NCBI GenBank assembly: GCA_027488835.1
Contig: JAIYAW010000002.1
Span: 152,666 to 216,665, forward strand
Direction: 5' to 3'
DNA: 64,000 nucleotides
Source: Bacteroidota bacterium
Lineage (GTDB): Bacteria > Bacteroidota > Bacteroidia > NS11-12g > UBA955
The notes under the pieces are model-generated. The model was not told where the DNA came from, made no database searches, and was given only the letters and a program-made list of their open reading frames with translations. Numbering within the stretch: position 1 is the stretch's first letter; each line of letters begins with the position of its first letter. Made by a program: the position numbers and the translations under genes. Positions 8,005-16,654 of this stretch are shown piece by piece.

Positions 8005-9072
8005 TTAAGGTTTAATTAAAACGGTTTTTTTGTCAATTCCTTTTGTAATTTCAATAAAATTGAAATTACGCAATCCTGTTTCAACTTCCAACTTGCCATT
8101 TTGGGTAATCACATACTTTTCTTCAACCAAATACGATAGGGGAATTACCAATGCATTAATCTTTGTATTTGTAATGATATTCGCTTCGGCAGTTAATCCT
8201 GGATAAAGGGTAGGCATTTCTGTATTGAATTTTCCCTCAATTTTAAAGGATTGAGATTTGGCATCCAATGAAGGATATATTTTTGAAACAGTGGCATCAA
8301 ATGTCTGTTTATATGCCTCCATCTTAACAATGATTTTTTGTCCAACTTTGATTTTTGCAATGTCCGACTCATCAATATCCATTTCTATGGTAAATTGTTT
8401 GTCGTTTCCAATAACAGCGAATTCTTGAACCGGTGAAACCATTTCACCAATTTCATAAGGCAACGAATATATTTTACCTTCGATATAACTGGTTATTGTA
8501 AAATCTGCGTTGTTTTTTCTCGATATTTCTAAATTGTTTTTGGCCTGCTCTTTTGTTCTCGATACAATGTGCTTCTGTGAATTGAGCCTCTCACGAATTC
8601 CAGCATATGCATTTTTGCTAGTTTCGTATTTCAATTTGAACGCATCCAATTGACCCTTGGTGCCAATGTCGTTTTTGAATAATCTCAGTTGTTTGAAATA
8701 AGCAATTGAATCAAAAACCAATTGCTTGCTTGCGTTTTGAGACTGGAAAACAAGTTCCTGTAATTGACTTTCATTGTCGTTTGCAATTTGTAATGCCATT
8801 TCGGCATTTTTTAACGATAATGCTGGCGATATGTTTTCAAGTTGCGCAATGGGTTGACCTGCTTTTACCAAATCTCCTTCAGAAACAAAGTAATTCAATA
8901 ATTTTCCACCAATACTCACTTTTTGGCTGTATTGTTGATAGGCTTTGATTTTTGCACTGGCGTATACAGATTCTACAATTTCTTGATTTGAGGGACTTAA
9001 GGTTTCTCCTTTTTTCCCGCAACCTAAAGCCAAAATTAAGGGATAAAGGAATAATATTAATCTAGGTTTCAT
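8005..9072 (-). CDS. Efflux/secretion periplasmic adaptor lipoprotein (HlyD/MacA-like)
   Basis: The 355-residue protein begins with a lipoprotein signal ending LALGC (lipobox Cys at about residue 18). A biotinyl-lipoyl-like half (VSIGGKLLNYFVSEGDLVKAGQPIAQL) is followed by a coiled-coil hairpin of about 100 residues, then beta-barrel segments including TITSYIEGKIYSL and GLTAEANIITNTK. This is the membrane-fusion-protein architecture that links an inner-membrane pump to an outer-membrane channel. It is the first gene of the adaptor-permease-ATPase operon (1-bp gaps). No TolC-like gene is adjacent, so the outer-membrane partner is elsewhere. Confidence 0.9.
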   Translation of the reverse strand: MKPRLILFLYPLILALGCGKKGETLSPSNQEIVESVYASAKIKAYQQYSQKVSIGGKLLNYFVSEGDLVKAGQPIAQLENISPALSLKNAEMALQIANDNESQLQELVFQSQNASKQLVFDSIAYFKQLRLFKNDIGTKGQLDAFKLKYETSKNAYAGIRERLNSQKHIVSRTKEQAKNNLEISRKNNADFTITSYIEGKIYSLPYEIGEMVSPVQEFAVIGNDKQFTIEMDIDESDIAKIKVGQKIIVKMEAYKQTFDATVSKIYPSLDAKSQSFKIEGKFNTEMPTLYPGLTAEANIITNTKINALVIPLSYLVEEKYVITQNGKLEVETGLRNFNFIEITKGIDKKTVLIKP

Positions 9073-9118
9073 TTGTTACAAATTAAGCTTGTTTTTCAAT
9101 CAAGTAATATGATAAGTA

Positions 9119-10840
9119 TCATTTTTGCCAAACTAGGTCGCCGTTAATATAAGTTTTAACGATTTTAGCCTTTTGAATTTGATTGGGAAGTGCAACAATG
9201 ATATCGGTGTCTATTTCTATAAAGTCTGCCAATTTACCCACTTCTAAACTTCCTTTTCGGCGGTCTTCAAAATTTGCCCTAGCTGCCCAAAGAGTCATAC
9301 CCAATAGGGCTTGCTGTGCGGTAAGTGCTTGGTTTGGTAAAAATGCACTTGCCAATTTTCCACCAATGTCTTTTCTTTGAGTAGCAGCGTAAAATGTAGC
9401 AAGCGTTGAAATATTTTCAACTGGAAAATCTGTACCTAAGGCAATGGATCCAGCTGCATTCAAAAGATTTTTGTAGGCATACGCTCCTGCTATAGGATTG
9501 TAAAATTTGGGGTTTTTCTTTAACAGATTAGAATCTACACAAATTCGTTCCAAAGCCCATGATGCGTCAGATGTTGCATGGGTGGGTTGAATACTTGGAA
9601 TGATGCTATACGCTTTAAGTGCTTTAAGATCTTTTGGCGATACTATTTGAGCGTGTTCAATTCTCCATCTGGCATCAACATCTTTCGGAATATACTTTTT
9701 GAAACTCTTTATTACCAAACTATTGGCACTATCGCCAATGGCATGCACGCAAACTTGATAGTTGTTTGAAAGGAGTTGAGAACACCAAAAGTCAAATGAA
9801 TTCATGTCTAGCAATTGCAAACCGTGGTGCCCGTTTCGATCGCAGTAGTCGTTTTTCATTAGTGCACCTCTTGATCCTAAGGCTCCGTCTAAATAGAACT
9901 TCATACTTCTCACGTTCAACATATTCCCGTCGTAAAATTCATGATATTTGGTTGCATTTTGAATTGATTTTTCATTGAATTTCATCATTGCATAAATGCG
10001 CATTTTCATGATGCCATTTTGTTGCAAACGGTTTATATATTCGATTTCAGACATATCCAAGCCTGCTTCATCTAAGGTGGTTAATCCATTCGAGTAACAA
10101 GTTTTTAGTTCTTTTGCTACAGCTTGATTTAGAATTGATTCATCCAATTGGGGAATTTTATCTTTGATCCAATCCGCTGCGTTATCAATAAATATTCCAG
10201 TTGCTTTTCCTTGATTGTCTTTGATAATTTCGCCCCCGATAATTGTGGTATCTAAATTCAATTTTAGTATTTCAAGTGCTTTAGAGTTTACCCATATAGC
10301 ATGACCGTCTACTCGACTCAAGCATATTGGTTTCTTTGGTACATATTTATCTAAGATTGATTTTGAGGGAAATTCTTTCGTTGGCCATAAGTTTTGGTCC
10401 CAACCCCGTCCAATGATCCATTCTCTTTTATTTTTTTTGGCAAACTTTTTTGCCATTTTGCCAACTTTTTCAGGGCTTAAAATATCGTACAAGTTTAGTT
10501 CTTTTGTTCCGCGGCAATAAGCCAAAAAGTGACAATGGGCGTCAATAAAACCTGGATATAAATAACCCTTGTGATTGACTATAGAAGCTTTGGGATATGC
10601 AATTTTTGCATCTGCTAAGTTTCCTGCAAAAATGATATTTCCTTGATTAATAGCAAAACTCTGAATTGAATTAAATTGTGTATCAGCAACATAAATCTTT
10701 TTTGCCGTATGGATTTCTATATTAGCTTGTGAAAATAATGACTGAAATGTTAACAATAATAAATAAATGAACGTGTATATTCGTTTATCTGTAGAATAAA
10801 CTTTGCGAATGCAAAAGATTTGAGGAAATTTGTTGAACAT
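9119..10840 (-). CDS. Secreted amidohydrolase (YtcJ-like)
   Basis: The 573-residue protein is of the amidohydrolase superfamily, YtcJ-like group. The metal-binding motif FIDAHCHF appears after a short beta-sandwich domain. Further ligands are in CVHAIGDSANS and RIEHAQIVSP, the Asp in ALGTDFPVE, and the C-terminal end is KLADFIEID. These enzymes hydrolyse N-acyl or cyclic amide substrates using one or two metal ions; the specific substrate is unknown. A signal-like hydrophobic stretch (about residues 22-39, ending LFSQ) is preceded by a basic leader, so secretion to the periplasm is likely and the true start could be a little downstream. The adaptor gene follows after 46 bp and could share its transcript. 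Confidence 0.85.
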   Translation of the reverse strand: MFNKFPQIFCIRKVYSTDKRIYTFIYLLLLTFQSLFSQANIEIHTAKKIYVADTQFNSIQSFAINQGNIIFAGNLADAKIAYPKASIVNHKGYLYPGFIDAHCHFLAYCRGTKELNLYDILSPEKVGKMAKKFAKKNKREWIIGRGWDQNLWPTKEFPSKSILDKYVPKKPICLSRVDGHAIWVNSKALEILKLNLDTTIIGGEIIKDNQGKATGIFIDNAADWIKDKIPQLDESILNQAVAKELKTCYSNGLTTLDEAGLDMSEIEYINRLQQNGIMKMRIYAMMKFNEKSIQNATKYHEFYDGNMLNVRSMKFYLDGALGSRGALMKNDYCDRNGHHGLQLLDMNSFDFWCSQLLSNNYQVCVHAIGDSANSLVIKSFKKYIPKDVDARWRIEHAQIVSPKDLKALKAYSIIPSIQPTHATSDASWALERICVDSNLLKKNPKFYNPIAGAYAYKNLLNAAGSIALGTDFPVENISTLATFYAATQRKDIGGKLASAFLPNQALTAQQALLGMTLWAARANFEDRRKGSLEVGKLADFIEIDTDIIVALPNQIQKAKIVKTYINGDLVWQK

Positions 10841-10883
10841 AATATATTTACAAATTTCACATTTTATTTGAAATAACGGACAT

Positions 10884-11330
10884 ATGAAAAAAATAATTTT
10901 AGTATTGGTAGTAATCGCAGTTTCTGTAGGTGCAATTGGATATTATTTATGGAATAAACCATCTGAATTTGTAAGCGATGGGAAACCTGATTTTCAAATA
11001 CCATTGATTGAATTGACAAATGATGGCAAAAACTTGAGCGATTCAATTTTTGGTACAAAATATGTAGGTAAAGCAATACAATTTGATGCAGAAGTTGAAA
11101 GTGTAGTTGATAACAAAGGTTCTAAAACGTTCACTTTGAAAACAAATGACGATGATATGGTTGTAAATGCGGGATTTCATGAAAGTATTTCCAATAAACT
11201 TACAAAAATTGTTGCAGGTGATAAAGTGAAATTGCAATGTGATTGCAGCGGTGTTACCAAACCTGAATCTGAAGATGACTTGCTTTCAGAAATTGAAATA
11301 AATTTAACACGTTGTAATTTAATTAAATAA
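10884..11330 (+). CDS. Envelope protein with OB-fold-like (tRNA_anti-like) domain
   Basis: The 148-residue protein has an N-terminal transmembrane or uncleaved signal segment (residues 4-24) and a soluble domain. The domain holds strands GKAIQFDAEVESVVD, TFTLKTNDDDMVVNAGF and DKVKLQCDCSGVTK. This pattern, ending with an acidic loop and a final strand INLTRCNLIK, resembles the OB-fold 'tRNA_anti-like' domain found in many small Bacteroidota envelope proteins. No catalytic residues are evident. It is the first gene of a six-gene operon (YceI 5 bp downstream) and probably sits in the periplasm anchored to the inner membrane. Confidence 0.7.
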   Translation: MKKIILVLVVIAVSVGAIGYYLWNKPSEFVSDGKPDFQIPLIELTNDGKNLSDSIFGTKYVGKAIQFDAEVESVVDNKGSKTFTLKTNDDDMVVNAGFHESISNKLTKIVAGDKVKLQCDCSGVTKPESEDDLLSEIEINLTRCNLIK

Positions 11331-11335
11331 ATATA

Positions 11336-11890
11336 ATGAAAAAAAATATCCTATTCTCGCTTTCTGTAATGTTGCTTGGCTTCGCCAACGCGCAAATTTA
11401 CAGCACTTCAACTGGCACTGTTTCATTTGTAAGCAAAACTAAATTTGAAGAGTTTTCAGCCTACAATAAACAAACCCAAGCTGCAATTTCAGTTAATAAG
11501 GGAACAGTTCAATTCAAATTGCCAATCAATTCTTTTCAATTTGAAAAAGATTTAATGCAAACGCATTTCCAAGAGAATTACATGGAATCTGCAACTTTCC
11601 CAACCAGTATTTTCAAAGGGAAAATTAAAAATTTGTCGGAGGTTAAATTTACCACTGATGGAACCTACGAAGTTGAGGTGCCTGGTAGTTTAGAAATGCA
11701 TGGAGTAACCAAAGAAATCGAGGTGAAAGGAAGTATAGTTGTCAAAGGAAAGTCAATTACTCTGTTGGCTGATTTTTCAATTGAATGCGCTGATTATGGT
11801 ATCAAAATACCTAAAAATAATGTAAGTCAGATTTCGAATACTATCAACATAAAAGTTGATTGCACACTTTCTCCAAAAAAGAAGAAATAA
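11336..11890 (+). CDS. YceI family periplasmic protein
   Basis: The 184-residue protein has a signal peptide (cleavage after GFANA before QIYST) and a YceI-type lipocalin-like barrel. Diagnostic segments are TGTVSFVSKTKFEEFSA, the FEKDLMQTHFQENYMES stretch, FPTSIFKGK and the LEMHGVTKEIEVKG strand. YceI proteins bind isoprenoid chains such as quinone precursors in the periplasm. Its position between an OB-fold-like protein and two haem-c lipoproteins suggests a role in periplasmic electron or quinone handling, which is an inference. It ends only 2 bp before the next start. Confidence 0.9.
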   Translation: MKKNILFSLSVMLLGFANAQIYSTSTGTVSFVSKTKFEEFSAYNKQTQAAISVNKGTVQFKLPINSFQFEKDLMQTHFQENYMESATFPTSIFKGKIKNLSEVKFTTDGTYEVEVPGSLEMHGVTKEIEVKGSIVVKGKSITLLADFSIECADYGIKIPKNNVSQISNTINIKVDCTLSPKKKK

Positions 11891-11892
11891 TC

Positions 11893-12549
11893 ATGCGAAA
11901 ATTTAATGGTGTAATATTTTTTGCACTATTCGGCGCTTCTCTACTATTTTTTGGGGAATCTTGCAAACATGAGAATCTGCCTTCTGTAAATGCAGATAGT
12001 ATTTGTTTTGAAAGAGATATTCTCCCAATATTTGTTTCAAACTGCGCAATGTCTGGTTGTCATGATGCCAATACAAAAGCCGAAGGTTACAATCTTTCAA
12101 ATTATTCATCAATTATGAAAGACGGAATTAAACCGGGAAACCCCGCTGATTCTGAAATTTGGGAAGTAATTGATGATGGTTCAATGCCACCTAAAGGTAA
12201 ATTGACATCGTTACAAAGATCTTATATCAAAACATGGATAGCTGCGGGTGCGAAAAATGGAATCAACTGCTTTGTGGATTGTGATTCTAATGTTTTTAGT
12301 TACAGTGCAGGTGTTTCTAAAATAATGTCGCAATGTACCGGGTGTCACTCAGGTACAAATCCTTCTGGGAAAATTGATTTATCGAATGTTGCAGGTGTTA
12401 AATCTGTTGCACTTTCAGGAAAGTTAGTGGGCTCAGTTCAGCAATTGTCTGGATATGTTTCAATGCCACCTTATGGAAGCCCTAAATTAACAAATTGTCA
12501 AATTACTCAAATCCAAAAATGGATAAACAATGGCTGTCAAAACGATTAA
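11893..12549 (+). CDS. Di-haem c-type cytochrome lipoprotein (PSCyt1-like)
   Basis: The 218-residue protein starts at ATG 11893 (an in-frame upstream codon at 11860 would lie inside yceI). A lipoprotein signal ends GESC (Cys24). Two haem-c-like domains follow. The first has an atypical CAMSGCH motif (Cys51, Cys56, His57; four residues between the Cys) as in planctomycete-type cytochrome c domains, and a distal Met in SMPPKG (about 98). The second has a canonical CTGCH (148-152) and SMPPYG. The second domain aligns along its whole length with the next gene product, so one arose by duplication. It is probably outer-membrane or inner-membrane anchored in the periplasm and carries electrons. Confidence 0.82.
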   Translation: MRKFNGVIFFALFGASLLFFGESCKHENLPSVNADSICFERDILPIFVSNCAMSGCHDANTKAEGYNLSNYSSIMKDGIKPGNPADSEIWEVIDDGSMPPKGKLTSLQRSYIKTWIAAGAKNGINCFVDCDSNVFSYSAGVSKIMSQCTGCHSGTNPSGKIDLSNVAGVKSVALSGKLVGSVQQLSGYVSMPPYGSPKLTNCQITQIQKWINNGCQND

Positions 12550-12895
12550 ATTAAGTTTCTTAGTATTGTTAATAGCGGCATCTATTGAAAGTTGCTATTA
12601 CGATAAAAAAGAGGATCTTTACACTTCAACGTGCTCTACCGTGGGGATGACATACACCAAAGATATCGCAGATTTGGTAACAAACTCTTGCGCAGGTTGC
12701 CACAGTGGAACTAGCCCATCAGCGGGTATTGCGTTAAGTACTTATGCAGACGTAAAGGACTGTGTAGTGAACGGCAAATTTATTGGTTCAGTAAAGCAAG
12801 ACGGTACCGCTTCTGCAATGCCAAAAGGCGGAAAATGGAGCTCTTGTAATGTTTCAAAATTAGAAGCGTGGAAAGCAGCAGGTTGTCCTTTATAA
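12530..12895 (+). CDS. Mono-haem c-type cytochrome lipoprotein
   Basis: The 121-residue protein has a lipoprotein signal ending SIESC (Cys22) and one haem-c domain with CAGCH (54-58) and a probable distal Met in AMPKG (97). Further shared residues with the second half of the upstream protein are GCHSGTSPS, the GKFIGSV strand and the terminal W-K-A-A-G-C. The start overlaps the upstream stop region by 20 bp, and its TAA overlaps the next ATG (TAATG), so translation is likely coupled. A Cys at 35 and Cys residues near the C-terminus may form a disulfide. Confidence 0.82.
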   Translation: MAVKTIKLSFLVLLIAASIESCYYDKKEDLYTSTCSTVGMTYTKDIADLVTNSCAGCHSGTSPSAGIALSTYADVKDCVVNGKFIGSVKQDGTASAMPKGGKWSSCNVSKLEAWKAAGCPL

Positions 12896-13764
12896 TGAAA
12901 AATTTATTTTTAATAGGATTTGCTGTATTGTTCATGCAAAATGCCAAAGCGCAAGACAGCATTAATACTGTAACACTGCTTGAACTAGGTGAATTTGCAC
13001 CCGTATTAGATTTGAATGTAAAATCTAAAAGTTTGCGCATTATTAACGGACATTCCTCTGCTGTATTGCCTAATGGGTCATTCGAAATCAGCATAGCCCA
13101 TAGATTTGGTCAAGTTTCCACTGGAATTGACAATTTGTGGGGAGTAGATAATATGAATAGTAATAGAATTGGTTTTGACTATGGCGCAACAAAAAGAATA
13201 ACATTTGGAGCGGGAAGAAGTAGTTACTACAAAACTTTTAATGGATATGTGAAATGTGCCCTGATTGGTGATTATGCTAGCAAGTTTAACTTGACCTACT
13301 TAGCCGATATGGCAATCGATGGCAGGGCAACCAGTGATTGGAATTTAAATCCATTCTATTTTACGCACCGATTCAATTATACGCATCAACTCATTGTATC
13401 TTATACCTTTCATCCATATTTACTGGTTGGATTTACCCCAACTTTGGTCCATATGAACTTGGTTGACGGAATAAATATGAATAACGATATTCCAGTAATG
13501 GGAGGATATGTTCGGTTGGTACTTAACAAACATGCAAGTTTTACTCTTGAAGCAAATACAATAACTTCTTTTGGAATGGATTTGCCAATTAAATCAAATC
13601 CTACTGTAGGATTAGGTTTTGAATTTTTCACTCCTAAGCATGCATTCCATATTAGTTTAAGTAATTCGAGAATGTTGAATGAACCATATTACATGGTTAC
13701 GGACCAAGTTCCTAATACGTTTGGTCAATTTTGTTTGGGATTTAATATTGTAAGAAGATGGTAA
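12895..13764 (+). CDS. DUF5777-family outer-membrane beta-barrel protein (first copy)
   Basis: The 289-residue protein starts at ATG 12895, overlapping the upstream TAA. The longer frame from 12868 lacks a signal peptide at its start. The signal is cut near NAKAQ. The remainder is alternating beta-strand sequence with aromatic girdle residues and ends in a terminal strand. Segments shared with the next gene product are SFEISIAHRFGQVSTGI-NLWG, FDYGATKRITFGAGRS and a 'GGYVRL' strand. DUF5777 barrels are of unknown function. Its operon position after haem-c lipoproteins suggests a pore or receptor partner for them (inference). Confidence 0.78.
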   Translation: MKNLFLIGFAVLFMQNAKAQDSINTVTLLELGEFAPVLDLNVKSKSLRIINGHSSAVLPNGSFEISIAHRFGQVSTGIDNLWGVDNMNSNRIGFDYGATKRITFGAGRSSYYKTFNGYVKCALIGDYASKFNLTYLADMAIDGRATSDWNLNPFYFTHRFNYTHQLIVSYTFHPYLLVGFTPTLVHMNLVDGINMNNDIPVMGGYVRLVLNKHASFTLEANTITSFGMDLPIKSNPTVGLGFEFFTPKHAFHISLSNSRMLNEPYYMVTDQVPNTFGQFCLGFNIVRRW

Positions 13765-14639
13765 GGTTCAATTTAAAATGGATATTAGTGATCGCGCTGA
13801 GTTTCGTCTCTTTGAAACTTTCTGCACAAGATGACGATTTATTGGGTGATGAACCTGCTATACCAACCGATAATAAAGTGAATTTTGCATTTAAAACCAC
13901 CAAAGTAATTAACCTTCAAAGTTTGGAATTGTTAGGACCAGGAGTTTTTGATTTCAAAATGAACCACAGATTTGGAGCTTTAAACGAAGGACCAATAAAC
14001 GCTTTCGGTTTAGACTTAGCAACCATTCGCTTTGGTGGAGAATACGGAATCAATAGAAATTTGATGGCTGGTTTTGGAAGAAGTAATGTTTCTGGAAATA
14101 AAAATGTGGATGGTTATTTGAAATATCGCGTTTTTCACCAAACATCAAATAATAAAAAACCATTTTCATTGCTTTTGTTTTATGGAATAGAAAATAAAAT
14201 TGGGCCGACTTATTCCGATGTGAATGCTTCAAAAAGATTGACAAGTGTGGCTCAAGTTATTATTGGTAGAAAATTCAATGAAACTTTTAGCGCTCAATTT
14301 TCACCAAGCTATGTTTTGGGTTACAATAGTTCCAATGCTGCATTCAATCAAGTTGCACTGGGTATGGGCATGAGAATGAAACTTACCATGAGAACTACCT
14401 TAAATGCCGAGTGGATACCAATTTTAACAAATAAAGGATTTGTTAGAAATAGCGCTTCTATAGGATTTGATATTGAAACTGGCGGACACGTTTTCCAAGT
14501 GCATTTTACAAATAGCAGTGGCTTAAACGAAGCTCAATTTATTAGTAACACCCAAGATACTTGGGATACTTACGGAATTCGATTTGGTTTTAACCTTTCA
14601 AGGGTATTCACAATTGTAAATCCCTCAAAATTCAAATAA
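13758..14639 (+). CDS. DUF5777-family outer-membrane beta-barrel protein (second copy)
   Basis: The 293-residue paralogue of the preceding barrel overlaps it by 7 bp. A signal peptide (cleavage near LKLSAQ) is followed by an acidic linker DDDLLGDEPA. The barrel contains FDFKMNHRFGALNEGPINAFG, the counterpart of the first copy's HRFGQVSTG segment, and FGGEYGINRNLMAGFGRS. It closes the operon, with a strong terminator 35 bp downstream. Two tandem barrels next to haem lipoproteins is the feature that makes this operon unusual. Confidence 0.78.
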   Translation: MVRFNLKWILVIALSFVSLKLSAQDDDLLGDEPAIPTDNKVNFAFKTTKVINLQSLELLGPGVFDFKMNHRFGALNEGPINAFGLDLATIRFGGEYGINRNLMAGFGRSNVSGNKNVDGYLKYRVFHQTSNNKKPFSLLLFYGIENKIGPTYSDVNASKRLTSVAQVIIGRKFNETFSAQFSPSYVLGYNSSNAAFNQVALGMGMRMKLTMRTTLNAEWIPILTNKGFVRNSASIGFDIETGGHVFQVHFTNSSGLNEAQFISNTQDTWDTYGIRFGFNLSRVFTIVNPSKFK

Positions 14640-14673
14640 AATCAATTTATAATAATCATCGATTAATATGATA

Positions 14674-14705
14674 AAAATGTCCTTGGATATATTCAAGGAC
14701 ATTTT
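14674..14705 (+). terminator. Intrinsic terminator of the YceI/cytochrome/DUF5777 operon
   Basis: Arms AAAATGTCCTTG (14674-14685) and CAAGGACATTTT (14694-14705) give a perfect 12-bp stem with an 8-nt loop, followed by CGTTTTTTG. It lies between convergent genes and could serve both strands because the stem starts with an A-run. Confidence 0.88.
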
Positions 14706-14722
14706 CGTTTTTTGTGAGACAA

Positions 14723-16654
14723 TTAATTTATTCCGTATTGGTAAGGATTTCCGTTGAAACGATAAATACAAACGGGGATATTTTTAATCGTCTTATTTGA
14801 AGTTTCAATTGTAATTCTCAATTCGCTATTTTGATTCCAATTGGGAATATCAGATAGCTTTAAGACATGAAACGCTGCTCCAAATCCAGCTTCCCAGAAA
14901 TCATTACAATTCGTAAACCTGTAATCAATTTGTTCTGTTTTATCAGATTTTGAAAATAGAGATGATTCACGATTGATTATGGCTGTTACTATTTTAGCAT
15001 CCCCCATGAACTCGGTTTTGTCTGTTTTAATTACAAGAAGATCATTTGGCTGCATATCTTCCTTTGCCAAGTTTTGATTGTTCACAATATACTTGCCAAA
15101 ATAATCACTCGAAAAAGAATAGGTGTAATTTACGTTTGTTGAAAGTGATGTTTCATTCGCCAACATAAACGGAAATCCATTTGAGTTTTTGTGAAGCTTA
15201 GTTAAAAAATTGGTATCTTTTAATGCAGAAATATTGAATTTATCTACCTGTCCACCAATGTAATTGGAATGAACCGTTCCATTTTCGAAGTAATAATAGA
15301 GCAGGGGACGTAATGCGGGATTGGTTCCGGCATTCGACATGAACCACAAATCACTTTTACCCTTCATTTTATTGAGGGACACATACAAGTCGTGCCAGTT
15401 CCATTCATTTTGAGACATCATCCAAATGTTGTCGGCAGAATTCAGATTCAGTGATCTGTTTGTATTTGTTTTGTGGTATTCAAATACATCAATAGGACCG
15501 TCAATCATAAACGCCGACTTTGTATTGTATTCCTTACTAAGTGTTGAAATTTGTGATACGTAAACATCATTTATTTCAACCGAATACCTTTGTTTAATAA
15601 AAAAGATTTGGAAAATACTTACGGATGCAAAAATGCACATAAATGCAATGTAAATGTTTCTTTTAAAGCCATTTAAAAGATTGCCAATTGAAATAATCAA
15701 TAGTGGAAAAGAAAAGAACAATACATTGTTCTGTAAAACGGGTTTGAAATTAATAGAATAAATATAACCAATCAACATTGGAATTAACCATAAAATGGAT
15801 AAAATGAATGTGTACTTCCAAGCAATATTTTTATTTTTCATGGCATAAAAAACGCCTGTAAAAACAATATACAATATCAATAAAGAAAAGGATTTACTAT
15901 TGTTAAAAATGTAAATGATGTGATTCAAAAAGAAGGTTGAGTCGGGTTTACCTAACCAATCTAGACCACCTAATTTTAACTGTGATGTAATGATAGAAAT
16001 TTGAGGAATAGCCAAAAAGCAAAATATCCAAAAAGCTTTCATTAAATGTTTCCTTTTTGCGCTTTGAAACAAAAAGACATAAACAAGGAGTGTGAACGCA
16101 GTTAATGTTGCAAAATGATGGGTGTAAAATGCGCCTGCAGTAAAAAAGGCAATTAAAATCCAATTGCTGCGATTTGCAAATTCTTCCTTATTTGAAATAT
16201 CCAATTGCCAAAGTATTGCGAGGGTGAAAAACTGGCCAAAAATATAAGGCCTAACCCATAATGATAAATCAACTTCCCACCATAAAACCGACAAACAAAG
16301 CATTGCAAAATAGGCGGGTTTTAACCCGAATATTTTCTTGGTAATAATGAAAGTCAATATCACATTTGCCAAACCGAAGACTGCAGTTATAATTTTTAGT
16401 GGCAGGGGATTGGTTGAAATGTGTTTGACCCAAAGCCAAATCAATGTTTGAATTCCTGCTGGATGTCCATCCCCCAAAATCCCATTTAAAATATGTTGAT
16501 TCCAATTGGCTGCATTTTGAGCCCTAAAGATGGCGCTCAATTCATCGCTGTCAAATTGAAAATGATCAATTTTATAAAAGCGTAAAAAAACGGCCAACCC
16601 AAAAATCAAAGCAAAGGGTAATGCACGAATACTCTTTTCTTTGAATGGAATCAT
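14723..16654 (-). CDS. GT-C type membrane glycosyltransferase (GT39/ArnT-like)
   Basis: The 643-residue protein has an N-terminal helix and then the first periplasmic loop with an acidic FDSDELSAIFRAQ motif, the Asp-Glu catalytic position of GT-C enzymes. About ten further transmembrane helices run to about residue 360, followed by a periplasmic C-terminal domain of about 280 residues. Such enzymes transfer a sugar from a polyprenyl-phosphate donor to protein or lipid. Its ATG overlaps the stop of the upstream gene by one base (TAATG on the minus strand), so it is co-translated with it. The acceptor is unknown. Confidence 0.78.
   Translation of the reverse strand: MIPFKEKSIRALPFALIFGLAVFLRFYKIDHFQFDSDELSAIFRAQNAANWNQHILNGILGDGHPAGIQTLIWLWVKHISTNPLPLKIITAVFGLANVILTFIITKKIFGLKPAYFAMLCLSVLWWEVDLSLWVRPYIFGQFFTLAILWQLDISNKEEFANRSNWILIAFFTAGAFYTHHFATLTAFTLLVYVFLFQSAKRKHLMKAFWIFCFLAIPQISIITSQLKLGGLDWLGKPDSTFFLNHIIYIFNNSKSFSLLILYIVFTGVFYAMKNKNIAWKYTFILSILWLIPMLIGYIYSINFKPVLQNNVLFFSFPLLIISIGNLLNGFKRNIYIAFMCIFASVSIFQIFFIKQRYSVEINDVYVSQISTLSKEYNTKSAFMIDGPIDVFEYHKTNTNRSLNLNSADNIWMMSQNEWNWHDLYVSLNKMKGKSDLWFMSNAGTNPALRPLLYYYFENGTVHSNYIGGQVDKFNISALKDTNFLTKLHKNSNGFPFMLANETSLSTNVNYTYSFSSDYFGKYIVNNQNLAKEDMQPNDLLVIKTDKTEFMGDAKIVTAIINRESSLFSKSDKTEQIDYRFTNCNDFWEAGFGAAFHVLKLSDIPNWNQNSELRITIETSNKTIKNIPVCIYRFNGNPYQYGIN

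Noticed and set aside
6065..9072. Lipoprotein-sorting (LolCDE) assignment for the ABC set
   Set aside because: An HlyD/MacA-type adaptor lipoprotein is encoded in the operon, which fits a MacAB-like tripartite exporter better than Lol.
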